Counted from the stretch's first letter, positions 16,287 to 24,417 are shown. The stretch is DNA of 64,000 nucleotides from Pantoea septica (GCF_002095575.1 NZ_MLJJ01000007.1:62001-126000), one strand, 5' to 3'. Made by a program: numbers and translations. The notes: generated from the letters alone by a model not told the origin.

Positions 16287-16982
16287 ATGAACATAGGAAA
16301 TCGAATCAGAGAACTGCGGCTTGCGCGCGGGCTTACAATGAACGATCTGGCTGATGCCGTAGGCGTTGACCAGGCGAACATTTCACGCCTTGAGACAGGA
16401 AAGCAAAAATCCTTTACCGAGCAATCGCTTAATAAAATAGCTAATGCGCTAAATGTGAGCCTCGGTGAATTATTTATTCCCTCCGATCCAAAAAATACTG
16501 TATATAATAACAGTAAGGATATGGTTAAGGTTATACAAGGGGGGGATGTGTATCGTGTGGATTTGCTTGATGTAAATGTAAGTGCTGGCCCAGGAGCCTT
16601 TGTTGGTAGTGACATAATTGATATCATTCGCTCTATTGAGTACAACACAGAGCACGCCAAGAACTTCTTCGGCGGTAAACCTGCGACTACGGTCAAGATG
16701 GTTAATGTCCGCGGTGACAGTATGTCGGGCACTATCGAGCCAGGAGATCTGGTTTTCGTGGATGTTTCAGTGAATCAGTTTGATGGTGATGGGATTTATG
16801 TGTTTGGTTTTGATGGAAAGATTCACATAAAGCGCTTACAGATGGTTCCCGATAAAATCGTCGTCATTTCTGACAATACCCGATATCGTGACTGGTTCAT
16901 TGATGAATCGAATGAGCACCGCTTTTATATTTTCGGCAAGGTCATGATCAGCCAGTCGCAATCCTTCAAACGACACGGCTAA
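16287..16982 (+). CDS. CI-like prophage repressor with S24 autocleavage domain
   Basis: A 231-residue repressor. An XRE helix-turn-helix fills residues 1-65 (MNDLADAVGVDQANISRLE). The C-terminal LexA/S24 domain shows the Ala-Gly cleavage pair in VSAGPGAF near residue 100, the nucleophile Ser in RGDSMSGTIEPGD and the general-base Lys in HIKRL. SOS-activated RecA would trigger self-cleavage and induction. It is divergent from cro, and a terminator follows closely. Confidence 0.93.
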   Translation: MNIGNRIRELRLARGLTMNDLADAVGVDQANISRLETGKQKSFTEQSLNKIANALNVSLGELFIPSDPKNTVYNNSKDMVKVIQGGDVYRVDLLDVNVSAGPGAFVGSDIIDIIRSIEYNTEHAKNFFGGKPATTVKMVNVRGDSMSGTIEPGDLVFVDVSVNQFDGDGIYVFGFDGKIHIKRLQMVPDKIVVISDNTRYRDWFIDESNEHRFYIFGKVMISQSQSFKRHG

Positions 16983-17003
16983 CCCTTCCTAACAAACCTG
17001 ATA

Positions 17004-17028
17004 AGCCCGGTTCTGCCGGGCTTTTTTG
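17004..17028 (+). terminator. Rho-independent terminator after cI
   Basis: AGCCCGG-TTCTG-CCGGGCT followed by TTTTT lies 22 bp after the cI stop. Confidence 0.88.
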
Positions 17029-17046
17029 CGTCTTTAACATTTATCG

Positions 17047-17095
17047 TTTGCAAATAGCGCATTTTATTACTTGCGTTATATGCATATCCGCATTA
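17047..17095. promoter_or_regulatory. Left operator-like region
   Basis: TTTGCAAA (17047-17054) and TTGCGTTATATGCATAT (17071-17087) resemble the dyads between cro and cI. They precede the plus-strand early operon and probably bind the same repressors. Confidence 0.6.
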
Positions 17096-17132
17096 TTGTT
17101 TTCCTCATCAGCGGTTACTTACGGATTTTGAG

Positions 17133-17288
17133 ATGAGAATGGTCAAGAACATGAGCAACACTAAGTTTTGGGACCTGATCACTTTTCTTTACCTGTTCCC
17201 GGATGCCGAACTGGTTTGCGATGGGGATGTGGGGATCGTGTTGTTGGAGTGCTGTGTCGATAGTCCGGCAGCGAAGCCGGTTTTTTGA
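17133..17288 (+). CDS. Possible 51-residue early phage protein
   Basis: This is the first open frame after the left operator: MRMVKNMSNTKFWDLITF, then an acidic stretch, ending AAKPVF. Internal Met codons at 17139 and 17151 are alternative starts, and the ribosome site is weak. Its last codons overlap a terminator. It may be a small regulatory protein in the position of lambda N, but it is not Arg-rich and I see no N-like motif. Confidence 0.35.
   Translation: MRMVKNMSNTKFWDLITFLYLFPDAELVCDGDVGIVLLECCVDSPAAKPVF
17264..17286 (+). terminator. Rho-independent terminator of the early left transcript
   Basis: CCGGC-AGCGAA-GCCGG followed by TTTTTT overlaps the end of the small frame. It is placed like an early terminator that needs antitermination before the downstream genes are read. 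Confidence 0.75.
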
Positions 17289-17975
17289 TGGAAGACGGTG
17301 TGTTGTTTGGCGGTTTCTTCAGTTCGCAATCTGATTTAACCGCCCTCTTTTTTCACAACGAAAAGGGCGTTTGCAAAGCGGGTGTTTTCGAACGCTTTAG
17401 AGACGTGGAGTGAATGCCCTTCTCGTTGTGGAGATACAGTTAATGCGGAACAGTTCGGCGCTAAGCGCCAGCATGGCCTACAGGAACCCATAGAACGGCG
17501 GGGAATCGCATAGGCCTGTGAACACAACAAGCGGGGGCAGCACCGTAAAAGTCTGCCAGTTCGTAAACCACGTGATTGCGTGTTACCCGAACCAAGCTGG
17601 CTGGGAGGTCAGCACACAACGGTAAGAGCATTGGCGGTGAACGGGCCAGCACACAAGCCGTAAACCGATCCGGAGGCAAAAGCCGGCCGTATCAATGCTC
17701 TTTCCGTTGTGGTGAATGCGGCTAGCGCACGCGGAGAGCTGGCATCCTGATTATCGTGCGATGCTCAGAGTTTAAAGGTCACCGCTCTGGAGTTCGCCAG
17801 CTTGGCCAGAGCACCGGGAGGCACCCGGCACCACAATACCCTTCGATGTTTCGGTGTGGAGAAATCAGGCTGTGGGTTATTGCAGTAACCCACCAGCCCT
17901 TTAAGCGAATCCCTCAGTTTTTTATTGCCGTCACTGGCAAGGGATTCATGCAATCAAAAATCGTGTGGAGAACAT
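17289..17975 (+). other. Leader region with small frames and an Ash-like remnant
   Basis: No long gene is convincing in these 687 bp. A 29-bp imperfect hairpin (CGCCC..TTTT/AAAAGGGCG) lies at 17341-17369. Short frames follow CGTTGTGG boxes near 17420 and 17705. The frame from MFRCGEIRLW (17849) to 17989 contains RIPQFFIAVTGKGFMQ, which I associate with Ash/Icd-type phage reading frames, but it overlaps the DUF1317 gene. The region looks like a compact regulatory leader and not cargo. Confidence 0.4.
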
Positions 17976-18134
17976 ATGCAGAAGCCTAACGACGACATCA
18001 GAGTCGGGATCATCATCTTTCCCTACTCCAGCATTTTACGCGGCTGGATCGCCCCGGATGGAGAGCTGGTAAAGAACCCGATTAAAGCTCAGCGCATGGC
18101 TGAGGAAATGTACCGAAACATCACCATCCACTGA
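17976..18134 (+). CDS. DUF1317 family protein
   Basis: A 52-residue protein. DDIRVGIIIFPYSSILRGW and NPIKAQRMAEEM parallel the small DUF1317 protein encoded in the lambda left operon. A GTGTGGAGAACAT box precedes the ATG. Function is unknown; in lambda it lies in the recombination/kil region, as here. Confidence 0.75.
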   Translation: MQKPNDDIRVGIIIFPYSSILRGWIAPDGELVKNPIKAQRMAEEMYRNITIH

Positions 18135-18144
18135 GGCGACCAAC

Positions 18145-18582
18145 ATGCTCAACGCAAAATCGAATAAAGAAATTGTTGCCGCTGGCCATTCCTTTGCCAA
18201 AAACCTCTCAGCCGATACCGGCCTGATGGATATGGCCAAGATGGTAAGCGAGCTCGCTACACGTCTCGACGTCGCGAACGCGCGCGCCAGTGTGATGGCA
18301 GGTGAAGTCCTGCGCATTAACAGCATCATGCCGGACGCTATCGCCGCGCTGAATGCCACCGGCAACCATATGAGCCTCGTTGCCAACCTTAACTCCGCCA
18401 TGGTGACACCAGCCGCTAACGAGTGGATTAAGGCGCTACAGGCTGAAGCAGTCGTGCAGACGCGGAAATACGTCCAGACCATGACCAACCACCAGCAGCC
18501 AGGCGTATCTCACGTTATTAACCTCATCTCGAAGCTGGAGATGGATATGTTGCGCACCAGTGCCAGTAAGGATGGTGAGTGA
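18145..18582 (+). CDS. Helical phage protein, unknown function
   Basis: A 145-residue protein with long amphipathic helices (MVSELATRLDVANARASVMAGEVLRI) and no membrane segment. Its stop overlaps the start of the TIM-barrel gene by four bases (GTGATGA), so the two are coupled. Similar helical proteins are common in left operons of enterobacterial lambdoid prophages, but I do not recognise a named family. Confidence 0.6.
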   Translation: MLNAKSNKEIVAAGHSFAKNLSADTGLMDMAKMVSELATRLDVANARASVMAGEVLRINSIMPDAIAALNATGNHMSLVANLNSAMVTPAANEWIKALQAEAVVQTRKYVQTMTNHQQPGVSHVINLISKLEMDMLRTSASKDGE

Positions 18583-19337
18583 TGATCCACTATCACGGCG
18601 GGCCTATCACGCCTGACCTTGCTGCGCTGAAAGCCTGGCGCGGCAGGCACGCCTTTATCTCGTTCGCCCATCCAGAGCAGCTTGGGCTGGCGTCTGAAGC
18701 ATGCCAGTCCTTTGCGCTGGACAACGGCGCGTTTACGGCGTGGAAAGCAGCTGGCCGCAACAAAATAGAATGGGCCGATTATTACGAGTTCGTAGCGCGC
18801 TGGAAAAATCATCCAGGCTTCGATTTTGCGATCATCCCTGACGTAATCGACGGCGGAGAAGCGGAGAACGAGGCGCTACTGGATGAGTGGCCACATGGCG
18901 ATTTCTACGGCGTACCTGTATGGCATATGAACGAGAGCGACGAACGTTTTATTCGACTTTGCAATGAGTATCCGCGGGTAGCGATTGGCAGCTGCGGCGA
19001 GTATGACGTTAAACGGCCAAACCTTGCTGTCGCACGGATGAAAGACCTCATTCGCCATGTGACCGACGCTCACGGTCAGCCAATCGCTAAATTGCACGGG
19101 CTTCGCATGCTCAACCCGCAGATTTTCACAAAGCTCCCGCTGGCTAGCGCTGACAGTACAAACGTCGCGCGCAACATCGGTATCGATAAAGCATGGTCTG
19201 GAGCATACGCGCCAGCATCCAAAGAGACCCGCGCGGCATTGTTGGTTGAGCGTATTGAATCGCATAACAGCCCCGGCTCACTCGTCTATTGCGAGCAACG
19301 AGACCGTATTTCGCTGCAAATGGCGCTGGAGGTGTAG
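18579..19337 (+). CDS. TGT/DpdA-like TIM-barrel protein
   Basis: A 252-residue protein. SFALDNGAFTAWK near residue 45, DFAIIPDVIDGGEAENEALLDEW near 80, VPVWHM, VAIGSCGEYD and the late KLHGLRMLNP...ASADSTN strands look like a queuine tRNA-ribosyltransferase-type barrel. Phage relatives named DpdA exchange guanine for a 7-deazaguanine in DNA. The aspartates in PDV and SADS are candidate catalytic residues. No preQ0 synthesis genes are present here, so it would rely on the host pool. The assignment is by fold pattern. Confidence 0.55.
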   Translation: MMIHYHGGPITPDLAALKAWRGRHAFISFAHPEQLGLASEACQSFALDNGAFTAWKAAGRNKIEWADYYEFVARWKNHPGFDFAIIPDVIDGGEAENEALLDEWPHGDFYGVPVWHMNESDERFIRLCNEYPRVAIGSCGEYDVKRPNLAVARMKDLIRHVTDAHGQPIAKLHGLRMLNPQIFTKLPLASADSTNVARNIGIDKAWSGAYAPASKETRAALLVERIESHNSPGSLVYCEQRDRISLQMALEV

Positions 19338-19339
19338 CA

Positions 19340-19666
19340 ATGAGTAACGTTCTAGCCCTGAAATTTAGTAATGCAGAGCCGGACCAGCTGCTCGGAACTC
19401 TGTCAGTTGAAGAGGTGATGGAGGTTCTTAAAGAAAGGGTTCGCTCTGAGGTTGAGGAAGAGGTGCGCGGCGATTATCAAGGGCAAATAGATGACCTGGA
19501 ATGCCAGCTCGATGAGGAAGGAGACTGGAGAAACGATGCCGAAAGCTGGGAATGCGATGCTATCGGTCTCTATCGTGCTATCGAAGCTGCTATTGAACTT
19601 CCCTGGACCGAAGGGTTACCACTTCTGCGCCAGGCGATGGCTGACTACGGGAAGGATATCGACTGA
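19340..19666 (+). CDS. Acidic phage protein, unknown function
   Basis: A 108-residue protein from MSNVLALKFSNAEPD, starting two bases after the TIM-barrel stop. It is strongly acidic, with a predicted coiled coil (EEVMEVLKERVRSEVEEEV). Its last base is shared with the next ATG. An upstream in-frame ATG lies inside the preceding gene and is less likely. Confidence 0.6.
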   Translation: MSNVLALKFSNAEPDQLLGTLSVEEVMEVLKERVRSEVEEEVRGDYQGQIDDLECQLDEEGDWRNDAESWECDAIGLYRAIEAAIELPWTEGLPLLRQAMADYGKDID

Positions 19667-20010
19667 TGCCTAAATCCCCCGCAGAACGCAAAGCCGCCCA
19701 GCGTGCCAGACAGGCCGCTGCCGGTGAGCAGAAATTAGAACTGGTGCTGGATAGCCAGGAACTGGAGATGCTGGCGCAGAACTGCGCCGCTCGGCGCCCC
19801 GGCCGCGAGCCGTATGAGCTGAACGAGTACATCACGATGCTTATCCGCAAGGACGCGGCTGAGCTGGCGCAGCAGATGAAAGCGCTAGCGAAGCGTCAGT
19901 GCAGGAAGTGTGGGGATCGTCTGCCTGTCAGCGCGTGCCCCTGCCAGGGTGATTCGCAGTGCTGGGCCACCAGCGGCTGGCTTGAGACAAAATTAAACAT
20001 CATGCCGTGA
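19666..20010 (+). CDS. Conserved prophage protein with C-terminal Cys cluster
   Basis: A 114-residue protein. The N-terminus SPAERKAAQRARQAAAG and NCAARRPGREPYELNEYI resemble a widespread, unnamed family of lambdoid prophages with a ribbon-helix-helix-like start. The C-terminus CRKCG..LP.S.CPC..D..CW looks like a small zinc knuckle. It is probably a DNA-binding accessory protein; no function is known to me. Confidence 0.65.
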   Translation: MPKSPAERKAAQRARQAAAGEQKLELVLDSQELEMLAQNCAARRPGREPYELNEYITMLIRKDAAELAQQMKALAKRQCRKCGDRLPVSACPCQGDSQCWATSGWLETKLNIMP

Positions 20011-20020
20011 CATGTCACGG
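20005..20020. repeat. Perfect 16-bp palindrome
   Basis: CCGTGACATGTCACGG is a perfect dyad. It overlaps the last two codons and the stop of the preceding gene and lies upstream of the excisionase-like gene. Its inner 14 bp recur exactly at 8350-8363 within Q. It may be an operator. Confidence 0.6.
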
Positions 20021-20055
20021 ATGCTTAACCTGTTGCAGCAGGAGTGGAGAAAATA

Positions 20056-20238
20056 ATGAATTCAGATTTTATGAGCGAGCAGGAAGTGATGCAGGAGATC
20101 GGAAAAGCACGGACAGCACTCTGGCGGCTACGTAAATGCCACGGCTTCCCGTCACCAGTTCTTACCCATCCGGCGCGTTACAGTCGCAAAGCTGTGCAGC
20201 GTTGGATCGAGTCAGGCGGCGTTAACCGAGCTGTTTGA
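20056..20238 (+). CDS. AlpA/excisionase-like small DNA-binding protein
   Basis: A 60-residue protein. MSEQEVMQEIGKARTALWRLRK and FPSPVLTHPARYSRKAVQRWIE form the winged helix-turn-helix of the AlpA/Xis group. GGAGTGGAGAAAATA precedes the ATG. Its end overlaps the end of the convergent integrase gene by 17 bp. It is the probable recombination directionality factor for that integrase. Confidence 0.8.
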   Translation: MNSDFMSEQEVMQEIGKARTALWRLRKCHGFPSPVLTHPARYSRKAVQRWIESGGVNRAV

Positions 20239-21412
20239 CATGCCAGAATATCTTATCAGCGTAGAGCTCATAGGCTTTACGCTGCTCTTCTAACCAGTCG
20301 TGCTTGTTGTATACCGCCATCACCCCGCCCAGTTCATGCCCCAGCATCTTCTCCGTAACATGAGGCATCACCCCTTCGCTGGATAAATTAGTCACAAGGG
20401 AGCGCCGGAAATCATGAGTGCGCCATTCGGGTATTTCAATCCCGCTGCGTAACTTCTTCATGTAGAGGTTAGATGACGATCTGTCTATCGCCTTATCTAA
20501 CTCCTGCCCCGGAAAAAGCACGTTATTTTTTGTGGCCAGCAGCTGCTCGATGTAAGGCCTCACCTGTTCGAATATTGGGCGCCGAATAACATTCCCCATC
20601 TTCGAATGTGCGGCCGGCGTGGTCCAAATCAGGTCGTCCATATTGAACTCTGACGCCGTTGCCAAGCGTAGTTCTGATAGCCTCGCACCCCAAAGCAACA
20701 GCAGCTGATGAAGCACGCGGTTTGAGGTCACGATTTTGCTGTTATCAAGCGCCAGCCAGATTTTTGCAAGCTCGGTATAAGTCAGCACGCGATCACCTAC
20801 ATCAGGCTTTTTCCCGATGTTTTTCACGCTTAGCTTTGTGAGTTCACATGAGGGAATCAGCTGCCGGCTGATGCACCAGTTGATGACAGATCTCAGCTGA
20901 AGCAAAAGAACGCGCGCCTTTTTCTTATTTAGCTTTTCCTGCTTATCGAAGAACAGGACCCATTGTGAGACAGGAACATTGGCCACAGGCATATCTTTAA
21001 ATTCTGTGTACATGGTGTTGTACACGACGGATTTGTACAAGATGCGGGTGTTTTGTTTTAGCCCTTCGACGTACTTTTCCCACCACTGATCGAGACACTC
21101 CTGAAGCGTCAGCTCACCCTTACTACTGGCAAAGTAGGTTTTAGGGTGGATGCCCTTCGTGTACAATCCGCGCATCTCGCCGACAATGACGCGCGCGTCT
21201 TTGAGTGTGGTTCCCGGATAGCGGCCAACAGTGAGGCGTACAGGCTTGCCGTTCCAGCGAAAACGGAACTGAAATGAGATCGTGCCGGTAGGTGTAATGC
21301 GTGCGCTCAGACCATCCCCATCGGTTACTTCAGCTGGGCCGGTATAGGGTTTGCCGTTAATGCTTCTGAGTTTGGTATCGCTGAGCGCCACTACCTTATG
21401 TCCTGTACACAT
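20222..21412 (-). CDS. Prophage tyrosine integrase
   Basis: A recombinase of about 396 residues, with an N-terminal DUF4102-like arm-binding domain (DGDGLSARITPTGTISF, RLTVGRYPGTTLKDARV), a core-binding domain, and a catalytic domain. The catalytic residues are Arg in WGARLSELRLA, His-x-x-Arg in THDFRRS, the GHELGGV helix, and Tyr in VYNKHDWLEEQ. Start choice is uncertain: ATG at 21412 and an upstream TTG at 21436 are both possible. It is transcribed away from the adjacent argW gene and convergent with the AlpA-like gene. Confidence 0.93.
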   Translation of the reverse strand: MCTGHKVVALSDTKLRSINGKPYTGPAEVTDGDGLSARITPTGTISFQFRFRWNGKPVRLTVGRYPGTTLKDARVIVGEMRGLYTKGIHPKTYFASSKGELTLQECLDQWWEKYVEGLKQNTRILYKSVVYNTMYTEFKDMPVANVPVSQWVLFFDKQEKLNKKKARVLLLQLRSVINWCISRQLIPSCELTKLSVKNIGKKPDVGDRVLTYTELAKIWLALDNSKIVTSNRVLHQLLLLWGARLSELRLATASEFNMDDLIWTTPAAHSKMGNVIRRPIFEQVRPYIEQLLATKNNVLFPGQELDKAIDRSSSNLYMKKLRSGIEIPEWRTHDFRRSLVTNLSSEGVMPHVTEKMLGHELGGVMAVYNKHDWLEEQRKAYELYADKIFWHVKQLG

Positions 21413-21586
21413 TGGTCTAACGCATTCTGTACTCAATGTGTACGCAAAGGCAAGTGAACGAACCTATTTCAAGATGGTTTACATTGAAACAAAGTAAGAT
21501 GAAGTGAAAGGTAAAGGTTGTTAAAAACTCAGGTTTTCCGGTAGTATAGAAACCAGTTCGAACATCGTTGAACTCGTCGAAACGAT

Positions 21587-21661
21587 GTCCCCTTAGTTAA
21601 ATGGATATAACGAGCCCCTCCTAAGGGCTAGTTGCAGGTTCGATTCCTGCAGGGGACACCA
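21587..21661 (+). tRNA. argW: tRNA-Arg(CCT)
   Basis: A complete 75-nt cloverleaf including the encoded CCA. The acceptor pairs GTCCCCT/AGGGGAC. The anticodon arm AGCCC-CTCCTAA-GGGCT carries CCT at 21620-21622. The T arm contains GGTTCGATTCC. It closely matches enterobacterial argW, a common phage attachment gene. It lies between two integrases that both point away from it. Confidence 0.95.
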
Positions 21662-21830
21662 TTCGAACATCTCCCACCGTCTTCTCAAGTCTACAAAACC
21701 CAGTAAATACAGCCACCCTAGCCCAAACTCATTATCTCAACGTCTATTAACGTCTATTGAAATCTACTCACACATGGGGGTACATTTGGGGGTAGATGCC
21801 TGTTCAATGAAAAGAGATACCCCCAATATG

Positions 21831-23042
21831 AAACTCAACGCCCGCCAGGTGGATACTGCCAAGGGAAAGGATAAGCCTTATAAGCTCTCTGATGGCGGTG
21901 GCCTGTATCTACTGGTTAACCCCAATGGCTCCCGTTACTGGCGACTAAAGTACCGTGCTGCAGGCAAAGAAAAGCTTCTGGCCGTCGGGGTATATCCTGA
22001 TGTGTCACTTGCTGATGCGCGAAGAAAGCGCGACGAAGCAAAAAAGGTGATCGCTGCTGGTGGCGATCCGGGGGTATTAAAGCAGGAAGAAAAGCGAGAG
22101 AAGGAGCGGGCTGTCGTAACTACTTTCAAATCGGTGGCTTTAGAATGGCACGCTTATAAATCTGCCAAGTGGACGGAAGAGTATGCCGATTCAATGCTGG
22201 CATGTCTTGAAATGGACGTATTCCCTTTTATTGGTAGAGCAGATATTACCAGCCTTACCCCTACCGATATGCTTGGTGTGCTGCAAAGGATGGAAGCGCG
22301 CAACGTTCTTCACAAGCTGAAAAAAGTCAGGCAGGCGTGTAAGCAGATTTACACCTTTGCCATCATTACTGGCAAGGCTCAGCTAAACCCGGTTTCTGAC
22401 TTGTCTGGAGCGCTGCTAACTCCAAAACAAAACCACTTCCCTCACCTTAACGTTGACCAGATGCCGGCATTCCTATCCTCGTTAAATGATTACAGCGGTA
22501 GTTTGCTGACTCGTAACGGCGCACGTTTGTTGATGCTCACCGGATTGCGTACGATTGAGCTACGCGCCTCAGAGTGGACCGATATCGATTTCGAAAAAGG
22601 CGTCTGGCAGATCCCCGCCGAACGAATGAAGATGAGACGCCCTCACCTTGTACCCCTTTCCAGGCAAGCTAAATCACTCTTAGAAGAAATCCACCAGCTC
22701 ACCGGGCGTGGGAAGTATGTCTTTCCTGGCAGAAACGATGCCGGGAAGCCAATGAGTGAGGCCAGCATCAATCAGGTGATCAAACGTATCGGGTATGACG
22801 GCAAAGCCACCGGGCATGGTTTCCGGCACACCATGAGTACCATCCTGCACGAACAGGGATACAACACAGCTTGGATTGAAACGCAGCTTGCTCACGTTGA
22901 TAAAAACAGCATTCGCGGCACCTACAACCACGCCCAATATCTGGACGGACGCAGGGAAATGCTTCAATGGTATGCCGACTATATGGATGCGCTGGAAAAG
23001 GGTGAAAATGTGGTTCATGGCACGTTTGGTAAGCGAGCGTAA
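21831..23042 (+). CDS. P4/IntS-type tyrosine integrase
   Basis: A 403-residue integrase from MKLNARQVDTAKGKDKPYK, the usual N-terminus of the IntS/P4 group; two earlier in-frame ATGs (21774, 21807) lie in the GGGGGTAC leader and look untranslated. DUF4102 arm-binding domain, core domain, then catalytic Arg in LTGLRTIELR, His-x-x-Arg in GHGFRHT, ETQLAHVDKN and Tyr in GTYNHAQYL. It starts about 170 bp after the argW 3' end and runs away from it, as in tRNA-integrated satellites. Confidence 0.95.
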   Translation, partial: KLNARQVDTAKGKDKPYKLSDGGGLYLLVNPNGSRYWRLKYRAAGKEKLLAVGVYPDVSLADARRKRDEAKKVIAAGGDPGVLKQEEKREKERAVVTTFKSVALEWHAYKSAKWTEEYADSMLACLEMDVFPFIGRADITSLTPTDMLGVLQRMEARNVLHKLKKVRQACKQIYTFAIITGKAQLNPVSDLSGALLTPKQNHFPHLNVDQMPAFLSSLNDYSGSLLTRNGARLLMLTGLRTIELRASEWTDIDFEKGVWQIPAERMKMRRPHLVPLSRQAKSLLEEIHQLTGRGKYVFPGRNDAGKPMSEASINQVIKRIGYDGKATGHGFRHTMSTILHEQGYNTAWIETQLAHVDKNSIRGTYNHAQYLDGRREMLQWYADYMDALEKGENVVHGTFGKRA

Positions 23043-23782
23043 AAACACTGGAAAAGTAAACAGTAGTGATCTATATTGCACATCAGTAGATGATTTATTG
23101 TTCTTTAAAAGCTCGCTCTGAGTAAGAGCTTTGTTCTTTAAAAAAGGCTTTAGCCTACGTCGTTGAAAAACGAATCGTGTTTTCGTGAATATGACTTCAA
23201 ACGTTCATCACTTCGCTCTTTTATAATCTGAATTCTTTGCCTAATGCCGAAAAGGTGTCTGGCCAAATCCATGAATATCGTTTTGTATGTTAAATATGGG
23301 TTTAGACGCTTCTTCATGCTGCAAAGAATTTAGGCTCTTTTAAAGCCGCGGCACTCCGGAATACCGGAAAGATCATCGAAATATGATCAATGTTCACCCG
23401 ATAATGGGCAAGGACAGTAATAATGGCACTGTCAGAACATAGCCATGCACTTTAAAATCATGCGCCCGCTCTCCGCCCTTCTGGAGACTCCATTTGTTAT
23501 CGGAGAGGGTATTAGTTCTTCAAAATATGGCGCACATTTATGAAACCCTTTGGTTTCATTTATACAAGCTGCTGCCAAATGGTTTGGGATGTTTCGTCCC
23601 TTCGTATAATAGCTACCGCAATCGGTAACTAATCAGCATTAGTCGCCAAAAATCAATCTAAATCAATAAATTACCGCACATGTTTATCATGTTGTGGCTT
23701 TTACCATTTATAAAATCTGGAAATAAAAAAGCCCTTTCTTATTAGATGGGGCTTTTTTTATGCCCAAAGAAAAGGAAATGTC
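23043..23782. other. Long structured spacer between integrase and AlpA
   Basis: No gene is convincing in 740 bp. From about 23360 to 23640 there are several strong hairpins: GACAGT/ACTGTC near 23413-23432, CTCTCCG/CGGAGAG near 23470-23507, ATGAAACC-CTTT-GGTTTCAT near 23540-23559, GGGA/TCCC near 23587-23601 and TACCG-CAAT-CGGTA near 23614-23627. The density suggests a folded RNA or regulatory leader of the alpA operon. Confidence 0.5.
23730..23759 (+). terminator. Terminator-like hairpin upstream of alpA
   Basis: GCCCTTTCTTATTAGATGGGGC followed by seven T ends the structured spacer 24 bp before the AlpA start. It could terminate or attenuate a leader transcript. Confidence 0.65.
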
Positions 23783-23986
23783 ATGACTCCATCTAAAAAG
23801 TTAGTTCGTCTATCAGAGGTTTTAAGTAGAACTGGTTACAGCCGAGCATGGATTTATAAACTTATTTCACAAGGCCGTTTCCCTCCATCAGTAAAGATTG
23901 GTTCGCGCTCAATTGCCTTCGTCGAAAGTGAGATAGATGAGTGGATTGATCAGCGCATCGCTGATTCACGTGATGAGGTAGCCTGA
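23783..23986 (+). CDS. AlpA family regulator/excisionase
   Basis: A 67-residue winged helix-turn-helix protein: LVRLSEVLSRTGYSRAWIYKLISQGRFPPSVKIG, then a W(I/L)-ID.RI helix. AlpA proteins of P4-type elements activate integrase genes and act in excision (P4 Vis). Its TGATG stop-start overlap couples it to the next gene. Confidence 0.9.
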   Translation: MTPSKKLVRLSEVLSRTGYSRAWIYKLISQGRFPPSVKIGSRSIAFVESEIDEWIDQRIADSRDEVA

Positions 23987-24405
23987 TGGAAATGAAAAAC
24001 CGCCAATTACAGGCGGCTAATCAGGATGGTGACAGCCCTGATATTAAGCCAGCCAAAATCATTAAGCCATCACCCAAGAAACACCGAGCTCGCGTCTACA
24101 TGATGCGCACGGGCGTTAACGGCTTCACTGAGAATGAGATCCTCCGTTATTGCCGCTTGTCCAGCGCTAGAAACTATGCGACTGAGCTGGAAAGAAGGCT
24201 TGATATACGCCTAGAGCGCCTCGACGAGCCCAATGGCGACGGCATTGGTAGCCACTTCCGCTATCGCATTACCTGCCGCGCCGACGTGATGCGAGTGATT
24301 CAGCTAGTTAATCAAAACGCTGCCGCTGGTGGGTATACCGGTCTTTCCACGCTCGAGGTTAACGACATTCTTTCTCTCTACCCTGACGCATTCAACGCCG
24401 CTTAA
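23986..24405 (+). CDS. P4-island protein with winged-helix pattern, unknown function
   Basis: A 139-residue basic protein. VYMMRTGVNGFTENEILRYCRLSSARNYATELERRLDIRLERL has the length and spacing of a winged helix, followed by HFRYRITCRADVMRVIQLV. It is translationally coupled to alpA and followed by the antirepressor gene, a block common in P4-type islands of enterobacteria. No named function. Confidence 0.6.
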   Translation: MEMKNRQLQAANQDGDSPDIKPAKIIKPSPKKHRARVYMMRTGVNGFTENEILRYCRLSSARNYATELERRLDIRLERLDEPNGDGIGSHFRYRITCRADVMRVIQLVNQNAAAGGYTGLSTLEVNDILSLYPDAFNAA

Positions 24406-24417
24406 CGGAGCCTAAAA

